Shown: piece by piece, positions 39,111 through 48,629 of the stretch
Layout: each line of letters starts with the position of its first letter
Position numbering within the stretch: the first letter of the stretch is position 1
Virus record (IMG/VR): IMGVR_UViG_3300045003_000239
Span: 1 to 61,259 of that record
Reading direction: 5' to 3' (one strand)
DNA length: 61,259 bases
Source: a virus
Program-made: the position numbers and the translations under genes
Notes under the pieces: generated by a model
What the model was told of the DNA's origin: nothing
Database searches by the model: none
What the model saw: only the letters and a program-made list of their open reading frames with translations

Positions 39111-42100
39111 ATGGCCGCCGTCTTCCCCGCCGCTGCGTCCGTCAAAGGAACGAATCTCTTCGACGGTCAGGATCGCGCCGAGACCTTCCTCACGGGTCCG
39201 GTAGGCAGCACGGACGTGGTCATTCCCGTCAACGACCTCACGAAGTTCCAGTCCTACGGCGGCATCGCGTGGCTGGACAGCGAGCTCATCCGCTACACGG
39301 GCCTCAGCGCGGGTTCCGGAGCCGGGAACCTCACTGGCGTCACGCGCGGCTACGGCGGCACGGTCCAGACGACGCACAACGCGAACGCGCCCATCGGCCA
39401 GCGCATGAGCGCCGAGCACCTGAACCCCATCATCGACGAGGTGGTCGCGATGGAGCAAGTCCTGACGGGCGCCGCTCCCTTCCTCCACGGCCTCACCATC
39501 AAGCCCGCTGCGGCCGAGACCGCCCTCACGCTGGACCTCCAAGATCAGGTCGGTGCGACTGGCTCCAAGTTCCTGTCGCTCCAAGTGGCCGGCGTCGAGA
39601 AGGGCAACATCTCGTGGGATGCCGCCCTGTCGGAAATCCAGTTCAACGGCATCACGCTGGAGATCGGTCCGAGCGCTGACCTCGTCATCGACGACTCGCG
39701 GAGCCTGTGGTTCGGCACGAGCGAGCTCACGCGGTTCACCTACAACGCGACGAGCGCGCGCACCGAGGTCTCCGGCACGAACCTGAGCTTCCTCAACGCC
39801 GCCCAGTTCTCCAGTGGCGCCGGTGTGGCGCCTGATGTCGCCCTCGCGCGCCAGGCCTCCTCCATTCTGGAGGCCACGGGCTCCCTCGCCGGCAGCGTGC
39901 GCTACGGCATGAGCGGCGCGGGCACGCCGTTCGTCGCGCTGCGCGCTGCCGCCGCCGATGCGAATCCCATGGCGCAGCTCTCCACGACCGGCGTGAGCTT
40001 CGGCGTGGGTGGCGCCACCGCGACCGACGCGTCGCTCGGCCGCCAAGCCGCAGCCGTCCTGGAGCTCACGGGCTCCGTCGCAGGCAGCGTGCGGTACGGC
40101 ATGATTGGCGCCGCCGCGCCCTTCCTCGATCTCCGCCTCGCCGCGGGCGACGCGAACCCCGCCGCCGAGGTCCTCAAGGACCGCGTCCAGTTCGGCGCGG
40201 GCGGCGCGAGCGCGATTGACACGACGGTTTTCCGCCAGGCCGCCGGCATCCTCGCCTTGCCCGATGGGCAAGCCTTCGCGTGGGGCACGAACGCGCCCTT
40301 CCAGCAGAAGTACGTCTCGAACGCGAGCGGTGGCTATCTCGTCCGCGCCGACGGCGTGTACGTCATCCCCACCGGCGTCTCGGACGTCGGCGCGGCGATC
40401 ACGGCGGCGATCAGCGCGGGCGCGCTCAGCATCCTCGTGGACTACTCGACCACGCCGTACAGCATGGCTACCGGCGTGACGATCCCTGGTGGCGTCACCG
40501 TGGACCTGGGCTGGGGCAACACGATCCAGCTCGCCACTGGTCACGCCTCGCTCACGCTCTTCCAGGTCAACCCGAACGCGACGCTCCTGGGCTGCGTCAT
40601 CGACCTCGCGAACTACCTCGACGGCAACGGCAACTGCACGTACACGGGCAACGTCGTGGCCGTGGACGCTGTCGCTGCGAACGCGACGTACCAGGGCCAC
40701 AAGCCCACGACCGTGCGCCGCTTCCGCTTCCGCGGCACGACGGAGGAGCCCATCCCGGACTCGCCCAGCAGCGTCCTCGCCCACACGCTCAGCGGGACGG
40801 CCATCTACGTCAATTCCGGCGGGGCGGTTCAGGGGCTTGCGGTCTATGGTCTTACCGTCGAGGACATCGGCATCCTCGGCTTCCAGTACGGCATCCGCCT
40901 CAACCTCTCCACCGCCGTGGCCTTCATCAACGGCAACACGTTCGACAACATCTGGACCTTCGACTGCGCGAACTCCATTAACTCGACCGCGTTCACTCCC
41001 GGCTTGAACATCGACGGGAATCTCTTCGTGAACATCGACATCCAGAGCACGAAGAACTCGGTCACGGGCGTCGCCATCGACGGGAGCAACAACAAGTACC
41101 ACGGCCAGATCTGGGATTGGGCCAACCAGGCGCCCACGAGCGCCAAGCTCAACGCTATCACGGTCACGACGGGGAGCCACTTCAACGACATCAACCTCGG
41201 GACCTCGAAGGCCAGCACGGCGGACCGCAGCCAGGGTATTACCGGGGCGGACGGCGCCATCACGAGCGGCACGAACACCTTCGCGGCGGCCACTGGGGTC
41301 TTCGTGGCGGCGGACGTCGGGCGCACCATCGTCATCGCGGGCGCCGGCGCCGGCGGTGGCGCCCTCACGACGACGATCAGCGGCTACACGAGCCCGTCCA
41401 GCGTGACGCTCACGGCGAACGCGAGCACGACCGTCGCGGGCGCCACGTATTCGCTCCAGATCGCGGATGGAAAGAACTACTGGAAATACAACGGCGCGGA
41501 CAGCATCATCAGCGCGAAGTTCCTCCAGATCAGCGGCCTCGCCAACAGCCCCGACGGCGCGCTCCTCGACGCCTGGGGCAACAAGCTCCTCGCCAGCTTC
41601 TCGACGTTCAACTTCGGCGCGGGCGTCGGCAACTACCTCCTCATCACGCCCGGCCAGGCCAACACGAACACCGTCAAGCTCGGCGCGACCGGCACCGACG
41701 CGACGGTCCACCTCCTCCTCGAGGGGAAGGGCGTGGGCGGCAGCGTGCGCTTCCAGGACCCCAATACGGGCCTCACCGCGAACGCCGCCCTGATCGTCCA
41801 GCCCAGCATCACGCCCAGCGGCAGCGCGGCGCTCTACAACGTGGGCCTCTTCGGGGGCAACACGCTCACCTTCAACGCGAACCAGACGGGCGACTTCGGT
41901 AGCTTCCGCTTCGCGCAGACGACCATCGCGGAGAACTCGGTCGTCGCGGCCATCACGAACGCGACGACGGTCATCATCGACGGCGCACCCATCGCGGGAG
42001 CGAACCTGACGGCGATCACCAACGCCCGCGCGCTCTGGGTCAAGGCGGGCCTCGCGCAGCTCGATGGCAACCTCGGCATCGGCGCGGGCGCTGGCGCGGC

Positions 42101-44999
42101 GGACACGTACCTCATCCGCCAGGCTGCCGGCGTCCTTGCGGCCAGCACGAACGGAGCCAACATCGCGGGCACCTTCTACGCGCAGGTCTTCAAGGCCAAG
42201 AATGTGGGCTCCGGCGGCGACCCGTCGCTGAGCAGCGCGAGCAGCGGCCAGAACATGGACTTCAACGGCGTCGCCTTCCGCCCTGCCTCGGACAACGGCG
42301 GTCAACTCGGCCAGCCCGCGAACCGCTGGTCCAGCGTGGACGCCGTCCAGTGGCGCATCTTCGCCGCCGCCAACGACGCGAACCCCACGATGCAGGCCAG
42401 CGCGGGCGTCCTGAACTTCGGCGCCGGCGGCGCGACCGCCGTGGACGTCATCCTCCAGCGCAACGCCAACAGCGACATGAAGCTCACCGGCTCGCTCGCC
42501 GGCGACGTGCGCTGGGGCATGACCGGCGCGAACACGCCCCGCGTGAGCCTGCGCGCCGCGACGAGCGACGCGAACCACGCGGCTGCCGTCCAGGTGGACC
42601 GCTTCGAGATCGGCCACGGCGGCGCCAGCGTCGTGGACGTGGATCTGCGCCGCACGGGCGCCAACGCGCTCCAGCTCACCGCGAGCGCGGGCATCACCAT
42701 CACGGGCGACCTCGTCGGGAGCGCGGACGCGGCCCGCAGCGTGGGCACGGCGACCACGCGCATGTTGAACGTCGTCGCCAACGTCCATGCGATCTACGCC
42801 GCCAGCGGCGACGCGAATCCCGTCTGGCGCGCGTCCAGCGCGGGAGTCGCCTACGGCGTGGGCGGCGCAACGGCGACGGACGTTCTCGTCGCCCGCCAGG
42901 CCGCCTCGGTCCTCGAGGTCACCGGCAGCGTGGCCGGTAGCGTGCGCTACGGCATGACTGGTGCCGGCGCACCCTTCCTTGCGCTGCGTGCCGCCGCGGC
43001 GGACGCGAACGCCCTCGTAAGCTTCACGAGCACGGGCCTCAGCCTGGGGCCGGGCGGCGCGACGGCCGTGGACTGGACACTCCTCCGCACGGCCACGCAG
43101 ACCGCGACCTTGACGGGCCTCACCATCTTCGCCGCGACCTCAAGCCAGGCGGGCCAGAGCGCCGCGGCGGTGGATCTCGTGCGCGGCGGCACGACTCAGA
43201 CCGTGACGTTCACGACGAACCAGACGGGCGACGTCGTCGCGAACCACTACTACCAGAAGACCATCGTGAACGCGGGCGCCGTGACCATCACGAACGCCTC
43301 CACCCTGAAGATCGACGGCGCGCCCATCCAGGGCGCCACGGGCACCATCACGAACTTGTACGCCCTGTGGGTCGCGGGCGGCACGACGCGCTTCGACGGC
43401 GCGCTCAGCACCCAGAACATCAACCCCACCTCGGACGCGACGTACAGCCTCGGCACGAGCACGCTGCGCTGGCAGAACGCCATCGCGAACGTCCACGCCG
43501 TGTACGCGGCGAGCGCGGACGCGAACCCCGTCTGGCAGGCCAGCAGCGCTGGCATGGCGCTTGGCGTGGGCGGCGCGACCGCGACGGACGTCCTCATCGC
43601 GCGCCAGGCCGCGGGCGTCGTGGAGCTCACGGGGAGCCTCGCGGGCAGCGTCCGCCTGGGCATGAGCGGCGCGAACACGCCCTTCCTCGCTCTCCGCAAC
43701 GCGGCGGCCGACGCCAACGCCAAGACCCTCCTCGGCGCTGGCAGCCTCGCCTTCGGCCCGGGCGGCGCGACGGCCGTGCGCTCGTACATCTTCGAGCAGG
43801 CGTCGAACGTGCTTGCCGCGGGCAACGATGGCGCGACCGTCAACGGCACGTTCTACGCCCAGAACCTCAAGATCAAGAACACGGGCGCCGGTAGCGACGT
43901 GACCCTCGCCAGCGCGTCCTCGAGCGCCATCGCGAACATCAACGGCGGCCTCGTGCCCAGCTCGGACGGCTCGTTCAACCTCGGCCTGGGCAGCGCGCGG
44001 TGGAGCAACATCTTCAGCGCGGCCTTCAAGACGTACACGGCCGGAACGGACACCGTCGCGACGGTCCAGCTCGACAGCAACTGGATCAGCCTCGGCGCGG
44101 GCGGCTCCACGGCGCTCGACATCTTCGTGAAGCGTCAAGCCGCCAGCATCCTCGAACTCACCGGCTCCCTCGCCGGCAGCGTGCGCTACGGCATGAGCGC
44201 GGCTAACACGCCGTTCCTCGCGCTGCGCAACGCGGCTGCCGACGCGAATCCGCTCCTCCAGCTCAAGACCGACCGCATCGAGCTTGGTCCGGGCGGCGCC
44301 AGCGTCGTGGACGTGGATCTGCGCCGCACGGGCGCGAACTCGCTCCAGCTCACTGCGTCGAGCGGGATCACGGTCACGGGCGACTTGCTCGCGAGCAGCG
44401 ACAACGCGCGCGCGCTGGGTAGCACGTCGAACCGCATGGCGCACGTCTATGCGGCCGAGCTCGACCTGCTCAGCGCGGCCAGCGGCAGCGTCGGCGCCCT
44501 CGTCCCCGCGGCGCTCACGGCCGCGCGCACGTGGACGTTCCCCGACGCCACCGGCACCGTCGCGTTGACCAACCAGGTCGCCGGCCTCCCGATCAAGCGC
44601 AAGGTGACGCCCGCGAACTCGGGCAACATCACGGTCACGTCGCAGGGAACGGCCGTGAGCGTCGGTACGTACACGACGAACGGGAATGCGCTCCTCGCCT
44701 TCCAGATCAAGGCGACCACTGCGCCGGCCGCCACGCAGAACCTGACGCTCTTCATCAAGGTCACGTTCACTGACAACACGACTCTGAACCTTGCCACGCA
44801 CAACGACGGCGGCGTCGCGACGACCTTCGACTGGAATCTCAGCGGCGCGACCGTCGCCAGTGCGGTGAGCATCGACTTCCCCAGCGAGGTCGGCAATCAG
44901 ACGAAGGCCATCAAGCAGATCGACATCATGGCCTACGGCAGCAGCGGCACGAACTCGGGCACGATCACGAACATGCTGATCACCGGCGTGGACTTCTAA
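39111..44999 (+). CDS. Giant repetitive tail fibre or spike, 1962 residues
   Basis: N-terminal domain (about 20-90) shares FLTGPVGSTDVVIPVND...LTGVTRGYGGT with the connector-like protein at 37109. Residues about 430-720 (GVYVIPTGVSDVGAAITAAISAG..., IPGGVTVDLGWG) look like a pectate-lyase-type beta helix. Six copies of a 43-residue unit (xxLELTGSLAGSVRYGMSGAxTPFLALRxAAADAN) occur near 39861, 40065, 42487, 42916, 43630 and 44160. The C-terminal 130 residues form a separate beta domain, the likely receptor-binding tip. Recognises the host surface. It may also be modular by recombination, as repeats are similar at the DNA level. Confidence 0.75.
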   Translation: MAAVFPAAASVKGTNLFDGQDRAETFLTGPVGSTDVVIPVNDLTKFQSYGGIAWLDSELIRYTGLSAGSGAGNLTGVTRGYGGTVQTTHNANAPIGQRMSAEHLNPIIDEVVAMEQVLTGAAPFLHGLTIKPAAAETALTLDLQDQVGATGSKFLSLQVAGVEKGNISWDAALSEIQFNGITLEIGPSADLVIDDSRSLWFGTSELTRFTYNATSARTEVSGTNLSFLNAAQFSSGAGVAPDVALARQASSILEATGSLAGSVRYGMSGAGTPFVALRAAAADANPMAQLSTTGVSFGVGGATATDASLGRQAAAVLELTGSVAGSVRYGMIGAAAPFLDLRLAAGDANPAAEVLKDRVQFGAGGASAIDTTVFRQAAGILALPDGQAFAWGTNAPFQQKYVSNASGGYLVRADGVYVIPTGVSDVGAAITAAISAGALSILVDYSTTPYSMATGVTIPGGVTVDLGWGNTIQLATGHASLTLFQVNPNATLLGCVIDLANYLDGNGNCTYTGNVVAVDAVAANATYQGHKPTTVRRFRFRGTTEEPIPDSPSSVLAHTLSGTAIYVNSGGAVQGLAVYGLTVEDIGILGFQYGIRLNLSTAVAFINGNTFDNIWTFDCANSINSTAFTPGLNIDGNLFVNIDIQSTKNSVTGVAIDGSNNKYHGQIWDWANQAPTSAKLNAITVTTGSHFNDINLGTSKASTADRSQGITGADGAITSGTNTFAAATGVFVAADVGRTIVIAGAGAGGGALTTTISGYTSPSSVTLTANASTTVAGATYSLQIADGKNYWKYNGADSIISAKFLQISGLANSPDGALLDAWGNKLLASFSTFNFGAGVGNYLLITPGQANTNTVKLGATGTDATVHLLLEGKGVGGSVRFQDPNTGLTANAALIVQPSITPSGSAALYNVGLFGGNTLTFNANQTGDFGSFRFAQTTIAENSVVAAITNATTVIIDGAPIAGANLTAITNARALWVKAGLAQLDGNLGIGAGAGAADTYLIRQAAGVLAASTNGANIAGTFYAQVFKAKNVGSGGDPSLSSASSGQNMDFNGVAFRPASDNGGQLGQPANRWSSVDAVQWRIFAAANDANPTMQASAGVLNFGAGGATAVDVILQRNANSDMKLTGSLAGDVRWGMTGANTPRVSLRAATSDANHAAAVQVDRFEIGHGGASVVDVDLRRTGANALQLTASAGITITGDLVGSADAARSVGTATTRMLNVVANVHAIYAASGDANPVWRASSAGVAYGVGGATATDVLVARQAASVLEVTGSVAGSVRYGMTGAGAPFLALRAAAADANALVSFTSTGLSLGPGGATAVDWTLLRTATQTATLTGLTIFAATSSQAGQSAAAVDLVRGGTTQTVTFTTNQTGDVVANHYYQKTIVNAGAVTITNASTLKIDGAPIQGATGTITNLYALWVAGGTTRFDGALSTQNINPTSDATYSLGTSTLRWQNAIANVHAVYAASADANPVWQASSAGMALGVGGATATDVLIARQAAGVVELTGSLAGSVRLGMSGANTPFLALRNAAADANAKTLLGAGSLAFGPGGATAVRSYIFEQASNVLAAGNDGATVNGTFYAQNLKIKNTGAGSDVTLASASSSAIANINGGLVPSSDGSFNLGLGSARWSNIFSAAFKTYTAGTDTVATVQLDSNWISLGAGGSTALDIFVKRQAASILELTGSLAGSVRYGMSAANTPFLALRNAAADANPLLQLKTDRIELGPGGASVVDVDLRRTGANSLQLTASSGITVTGDLLASSDNARALGSTSNRMAHVYAAELDLLSAASGSVGALVPAALTAARTWTFPDATGTVALTNQVAGLPIKRKVTPANSGNITVTSQGTAVSVGTYTTNGNALLAFQIKATTAPAATQNLTLFIKVTFTDNTTLNLATHNDGGVATTFDWNLSGATVASAVSIDFPSEVGNQTKAIKQIDIMAYGSSGTNSGTITNMLITGVDF

Positions 45000-45132
45000 G
45001 GAGGAGCCTAACGCCCATCTTCGTGAGCTTCCTCTGAATCTGGCCTCAAAACGCTACCGGCATAATCGCCACCGTCTCATCTCCATTCGCTCGGGGCTAC
45101 CAGGCCCCGCACCGAACGTTCGAGTGATCGAC
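45000..45132 (+). promoter_or_regulatory. Intergenic leader before the tail genes
   Basis: No gene. Contains GGCATAATCG (45059-45068), a TATA-like box, and the hairpin CGGGGC-TACCAG-GCCCCG behind it (about 45094-45111). Probably the promoter region of the tail operon. Confidence 0.4.
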
Positions 45133-45702
45133 ATGGCAACCGACACCGAGATCAAGACCGTCGAGGACCGCGTGAAGGAGCTGGAGCGCGAGAAGAACCG
45201 CGCCGACATCGACTACAAGCGCAAGCAGGCGGACCACGCGCAGATCCAGCAGGAATGGCAGAAGAAGCGCCAGGACGTCCAGAAGAAGGCCGCCGAAGTC
45301 GAGGAGAAGCTCAACAGCCTCGACTCGCGCGAGAAGGACCTCCGCGACCTCAAGATCGCGTACGACGCGAGCGTCATGGAGTCCCGCCGGCGCCGCCTGA
45401 AGGACGAGCTCGCAGACCTCAAGGCCCAGATCAGCGACCTGTACGCACAGCAGCAGGTCGAGGAGCAGCCCATCCTGAAGGAGATGGACGCCCTCAACGA
45501 CCGGCTCACGAAGGCCACCAAGGCCGCGACCGGCGAGCGCGAGTACCTCGATGAGCTCCGAGCGGCCAAGGACACCTCCGCGCCCCCTGAGGGCTCCAAG
45601 CGCCGCGCCGGCGCCGCTGCGCGCGCCAAGGCTGCTGCGACCGACGCGACGGGCAAGGACGTCAGCCCCGCGGACTCGGAGGCCGCCGCCCCGCCCGCGT
45701 AG
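45133..45702 (+). CDS. Coiled-coil protein, 189 residues
   Basis: Residues 10-130 are a continuous charged coiled coil (VEDRVKELEREKNRADIDYKRK...); the tail is Ala/Pro/Lys rich. Could be a structural or assembly factor. An upstream GTG at 45124 is an alternative start. Confidence 0.55.
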   Translation: MATDTEIKTVEDRVKELEREKNRADIDYKRKQADHAQIQQEWQKKRQDVQKKAAEVEEKLNSLDSREKDLRDLKIAYDASVMESRRRRLKDELADLKAQISDLYAQQQVEEQPILKEMDALNDRLTKATKAATGEREYLDELRAAKDTSAPPEGSKRRAGAAARAKAAATDATGKDVSPADSEAAAPPA

Positions 45703-45756
45703 GGCGGCCCACCGCTCCGGGGAGGGGCATCTTCCTTTCCGTCTTGAGGTGCTTCC

Positions 45757-47070
45757 ATGGTTTCCGGTACGCCCTACACGAGCGCGACGGGCCGCCTCGC
45801 CTTCGGTCGCGAGACGAGCCTCGGCAAGTTCGCCACGCCCGACCGCTTCTTCGGCATCACGCACCAAGCCGTGGAGCTTCCCGACGTCAGCGTCGAGCCC
45901 CTCCCCTACAACAGCTTCGGCAGCACCGGCACGGCGCCAGCGGGCGGCACGGTCGCGATCCGCAAGCGCGCCACGGTCCTCCAGGGTCGCAAGGAGCGCA
46001 AGCGCAGCATCACGTACCTGCCCACGACTGCGGAGCCGTTCTACTACGCCTTCGGCGTGGACGACTTCACGCCTGGCTCGCCGAACATCCACGTGATGTA
46101 CCCGGCGGCCATCGCGGTGCCGCCCAGCCGTACGCTGGCCGCCGCGAACCCCGGCAGCCCGAACTTCCAGCGCCTCTTCATGGGCTACGTCGTGGACGGC
46201 CTCCGCGTACAGCTCAGCGAGGCGCGCGAGCTCCAGGTCACGGAGGACTACATGGCGCGCGTCGCCCGCGCCTACGACCTTCCCGCGCCCACTCTCCTGC
46301 CGAGCATCGCGACGCAGGCGAGCATCCGCGCGGGCGCGCGGCCCTACATGTTCTACGACCGCCAGGCGAACGTGACGCTCGGCGGCACCTACGACTACTC
46401 CGCGAACTCGATCAGCGGAGGTCGCAGCATCGCCCGCGTGCGATCGTTCGACTGGAGCATCCGCAATCAGGCGAAGGCGCACCATTTCAGCAACAACGGC
46501 GACCGCACCCAGCTCACGGGCACCGTGACCGTGACCAACGGGTCGGCCGTCGTCACTGGGGTGGGTACGACCTTCACCACCGACCTCTTCGCTGGCGCTC
46601 ACGTCCTCTTCCAGCAGGACGCGGGCTTCAGCCTCAAGCTCTACACCGTCCAGAGCGTGGACTCCGACACGCAGATCACGCTCACGGCGAACGCGGGTTC
46701 GGGGAGCGCAGGCGCAGGCCAGTGGGTATCCCGCATGGACACCGATAACGCGCAGGACCCCTACCAGTTCACCTGGGGCACGCCCGAGTTCGACCTGACG
46801 CTTCAGGTCACGCCCGCGGGCAAGACGAGCGCCGACGTCGATGCCGTGTACGACCTCATCGAGAACGGCACGAAGGGCGACTGCCTCATCCCCTTCTGGC
46901 GCGGCGCCAGCGACCGGCTCGACTTCGTCTTCTCCCAGTGCATCTTCGCGGAGGGTCCGCACGGGTGGAGAGAAGACGGGAACGAAATCACCGTGGATCT
47001 GCGCGTCGTGCCAGAGGAAATCCGAGTCGTCGCGCGGGACACCTTGGGTCAGTATTCGCTCCTCGTTTGA
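45757..47070 (+). CDS. Tail tube protein with inserted Ig-like segment
   Basis: 437 residues. Long beta protein with two halves separated by GTVTVTNGSAVVTGVGTTF (about 251-270), a segment common in phage tail proteins. FGRETSLGKFATPDRFFGI and YQFTWGTPEFDLTLQVTPAG resemble tail tube proteins of siphoviruses. It precedes the tail chaperone and tape-measure genes, as a major tail protein does (the GIY-YIG gene intervenes). Confidence 0.6.
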   Translation: MVSGTPYTSATGRLAFGRETSLGKFATPDRFFGITHQAVELPDVSVEPLPYNSFGSTGTAPAGGTVAIRKRATVLQGRKERKRSITYLPTTAEPFYYAFGVDDFTPGSPNIHVMYPAAIAVPPSRTLAAANPGSPNFQRLFMGYVVDGLRVQLSEARELQVTEDYMARVARAYDLPAPTLLPSIATQASIRAGARPYMFYDRQANVTLGGTYDYSANSISGGRSIARVRSFDWSIRNQAKAHHFSNNGDRTQLTGTVTVTNGSAVVTGVGTTFTTDLFAGAHVLFQQDAGFSLKLYTVQSVDSDTQITLTANAGSGSAGAGQWVSRMDTDNAQDPYQFTWGTPEFDLTLQVTPAGKTSADVDAVYDLIENGTKGDCLIPFWRGASDRLDFVFSQCIFAEGPHGWREDGNEITVDLRVVPEEIRVVARDTLGQYSLLV

Positions 47071-47077
47071 GGTCTGC

Positions 47078-47965
47078 ATGTACATCTACGCCCTCGTTGA
47101 CCCGCGAGATGGAGAGATCCGCTACGTTGGGAAGGCCAAGGACCTGAAGGTGCGACTGTGGGGGCATCTCCACGAGAAGGCCCGCACGCACAAGGCCAAC
47201 TGGATTCGGTCCCTCCTCGCCGCCGGCCTGAAGCCGGAGCTTCGCGTCCTTGAGGAGACAGGCGACGATTGGGCTGAGCGCGAGCGGTGGTGGATTCGCC
47301 ACTTCCGCGAAACCGGCACGCAACTGACGAACTACACCGACGGCGGCGAGGGATGGTCCGGAGGTTCCCATCGCCCTGAGACCATCGAACGTATTCGCCA
47401 GAAGAAGCTCGGGACTCCCGCATGGAACCGCGGCCTCAAGGGCTTCATGGCTGGCCGAACCGTCTCGTCCGAAACCCGCGCAAGGATGAGCGCGGCGCAG
47501 AGGAAACCGTGGGACGAGTGGAGGGCGCACATGTTCGGGATCATGCGCTACAATGCCTACTCCACGGGATACCGCCACACGCCCGAAGCCATCGAGCGCA
47601 TTCGCGCATCCTCCCGCGCAAGAGGTATTCCGCCTGAGGTAGCCCGGCGCGGAAGGGAGGCCGCCCTAAAGGCAACAGTCGGACGGACCCAGTCGCCGTC
47701 AGAAAGGGCTGCTCGATCCGCCTCGATGAAGAAGGCGTGGAGCGAAGGTCGTCACCCGTCGGTACGTCCCACCGTGACTCCGGCGTTCGCCGCTCACAAC
47801 AAGGAGGCCTTGGCGAAGGCCTGGGCCAAGACTCGTGGACAACCTCGCAGTGCCGACTTCAAAACCAAAGTCTCCGCTGGAATGAAGGCGTATTACGCCT
47901 TTGTCAGGGGGTGTGAGGCCCTCCGATTCCTCACGACAGAATCGATCGAAAGAGTGAGCGTATGA
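47078..47965 (+). CDS. GIY-YIG homing endonuclease with NUMOD repeats
   Basis: 295 residues. YIY (2-4) and RYVGK (15-19) with R26 form the GIY-YIG core. Behind it are four or five NUMOD3-like DNA-binding units (RPETIERIRQKKLG, SSETRARMSAAQRK, TPEAIERIRASSRA, SPSERAARSASMKK, SADFKTKVSAGMK). It is less GC-rich than its neighbours, sits 7 bases behind the tail tube gene and ends in an ATGA with the tail chaperone gene, so it looks like a free-standing homing gene inserted into the tail operon. Confidence 0.9.
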   Translation: MYIYALVDPRDGEIRYVGKAKDLKVRLWGHLHEKARTHKANWIRSLLAAGLKPELRVLEETGDDWAERERWWIRHFRETGTQLTNYTDGGEGWSGGSHRPETIERIRQKKLGTPAWNRGLKGFMAGRTVSSETRARMSAAQRKPWDEWRAHMFGIMRYNAYSTGYRHTPEAIERIRASSRARGIPPEVARRGREAALKATVGRTQSPSERAARSASMKKAWSEGRHPSVRPTVTPAFAAHNKEALAKAWAKTRGQPRSADFKTKVSAGMKAYYAFVRGCEALRFLTTESIERVSV

Positions 47966-48435
47966 ACACCACCGTAACCGAATCCCAAGCTCCTAAGGAA
48001 CTCGCCGCGCCGAAGAACGCCCAGAGCGGCGAGGCCGCCATCACGCACCTCATCCGTGGCGGCCCCTGGCTCGTGAACGGCCAGCCCACCACCGAGGTGA
48101 AGGTCGTGGCCTACCCGGTCACGCGCTGGCACGTCCGACAGGCGATGGAGGAGGCCGCGCTCGCGTTCCTCGAGAAGTACGGAAAGAAGGGACTCAGCCC
48201 CACCGTCTTCGAGGACGCTCTCGCCCGCGCGTGCATCAAGTCGTGGACGCTCCCGAAGCCCCCCAGCCTCAACGGCTGGCGGCTCATCGAGGACAAGACG
48301 CTGGGCGACAAGATCGCCGAGGCCCTCGGCTTCGACGACGCCCTCCGCAGCCTCCGCGGCGAATCCAAGGAGGCGGAGGACGCGGGAAACTCGCAGCCGG
48401 GCGACTCGTCCCCGACGTCGCCCCCGACCTCCTGA
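47962..48435 (+). CDS. Tail assembly chaperone, short form (gpG-like)
   Basis: 157 residues. VTRWHVRQAMEEAALAFLEKYGKKG... then a Ser/Pro-rich end. Located between tail tube and tape measure, the usual place of gpG/gpGT. The GGGAAAC heptamer at 48384-48390 lies in the right phase for a -1 shift, producing the longer form that runs to 48629. Confidence 0.7.
   Translation: MNTTVTESQAPKELAAPKNAQSGEAAITHLIRGGPWLVNGQPTTEVKVVAYPVTRWHVRQAMEEAALAFLEKYGKKGLSPTVFEDALARACIKSWTLPKPPSLNGWRLIEDKTLGDKIAEALGFDDALRSLRGESKEAEDAGNSQPGDSSPTSPPTS
48384..48390 (+). promoter_or_regulatory. Programmed -1 ribosomal frameshift site
   Basis: GGGAAAC in frame as G GGA AAC. A -1 slip gives GGG AAA CTC and continues GKLAAGRLVPDVAPDLLIDFQEW into the extension. 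The extension frame has no start codon before the conserved part. Confidence 0.75.
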
Positions 48436-48629
48436 TCGACTTCCAGGAGTGGCTCCTGATGCAAACCGGCATCGTCGCCCCGTACACGCGCGCCGAGCTT
48501 GAGCAGGTGCCCCTCCGTCGTCTCCTGCGCTTCCAGGGCTTCAGCAAGGGCCTCCAGGAGCGCCGCGCGAAGGAGCAGGGCGACGCGAGCGTCGAGAACC
48601 AGTACCGGGCCTTCATGAGCAACGGGTGA
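48390..48629 (+). CDS. Tail assembly chaperone extension (T part of gpGT)
   Basis: Frame 0 open from before 48390 to TGA 48627-48629: PDLLIDFQEWLLMQTGIVAPYTRAELEQVPLRRLLRF. The segment LIDFQEWLL precedes the first ATG (48459), so independent initiation would lose it; production by -1 frameshift is more likely. Full gpGT would be about 222 residues. Confidence 0.65.
   Translation, partial: LAAGRLVPDVAPDLLIDFQEWLLMQTGIVAPYTRAELEQVPLRRLLRFQGFSKGLQERRAKEQGDASVENQYRAFMSNG

Noticed and set aside
38499-42788. A 1429-residue protein on the minus strand
   Set aside because: It mirrors the fibre gene and arises from GC-rich third positions; the plus-strand frame has coherent domains.
39861-44200. Diversity-generating retroelement target repeats
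   Set aside because: No reverse transcriptase and no adenine-biased template repeat are present; repeats are ordinary fibre modules.
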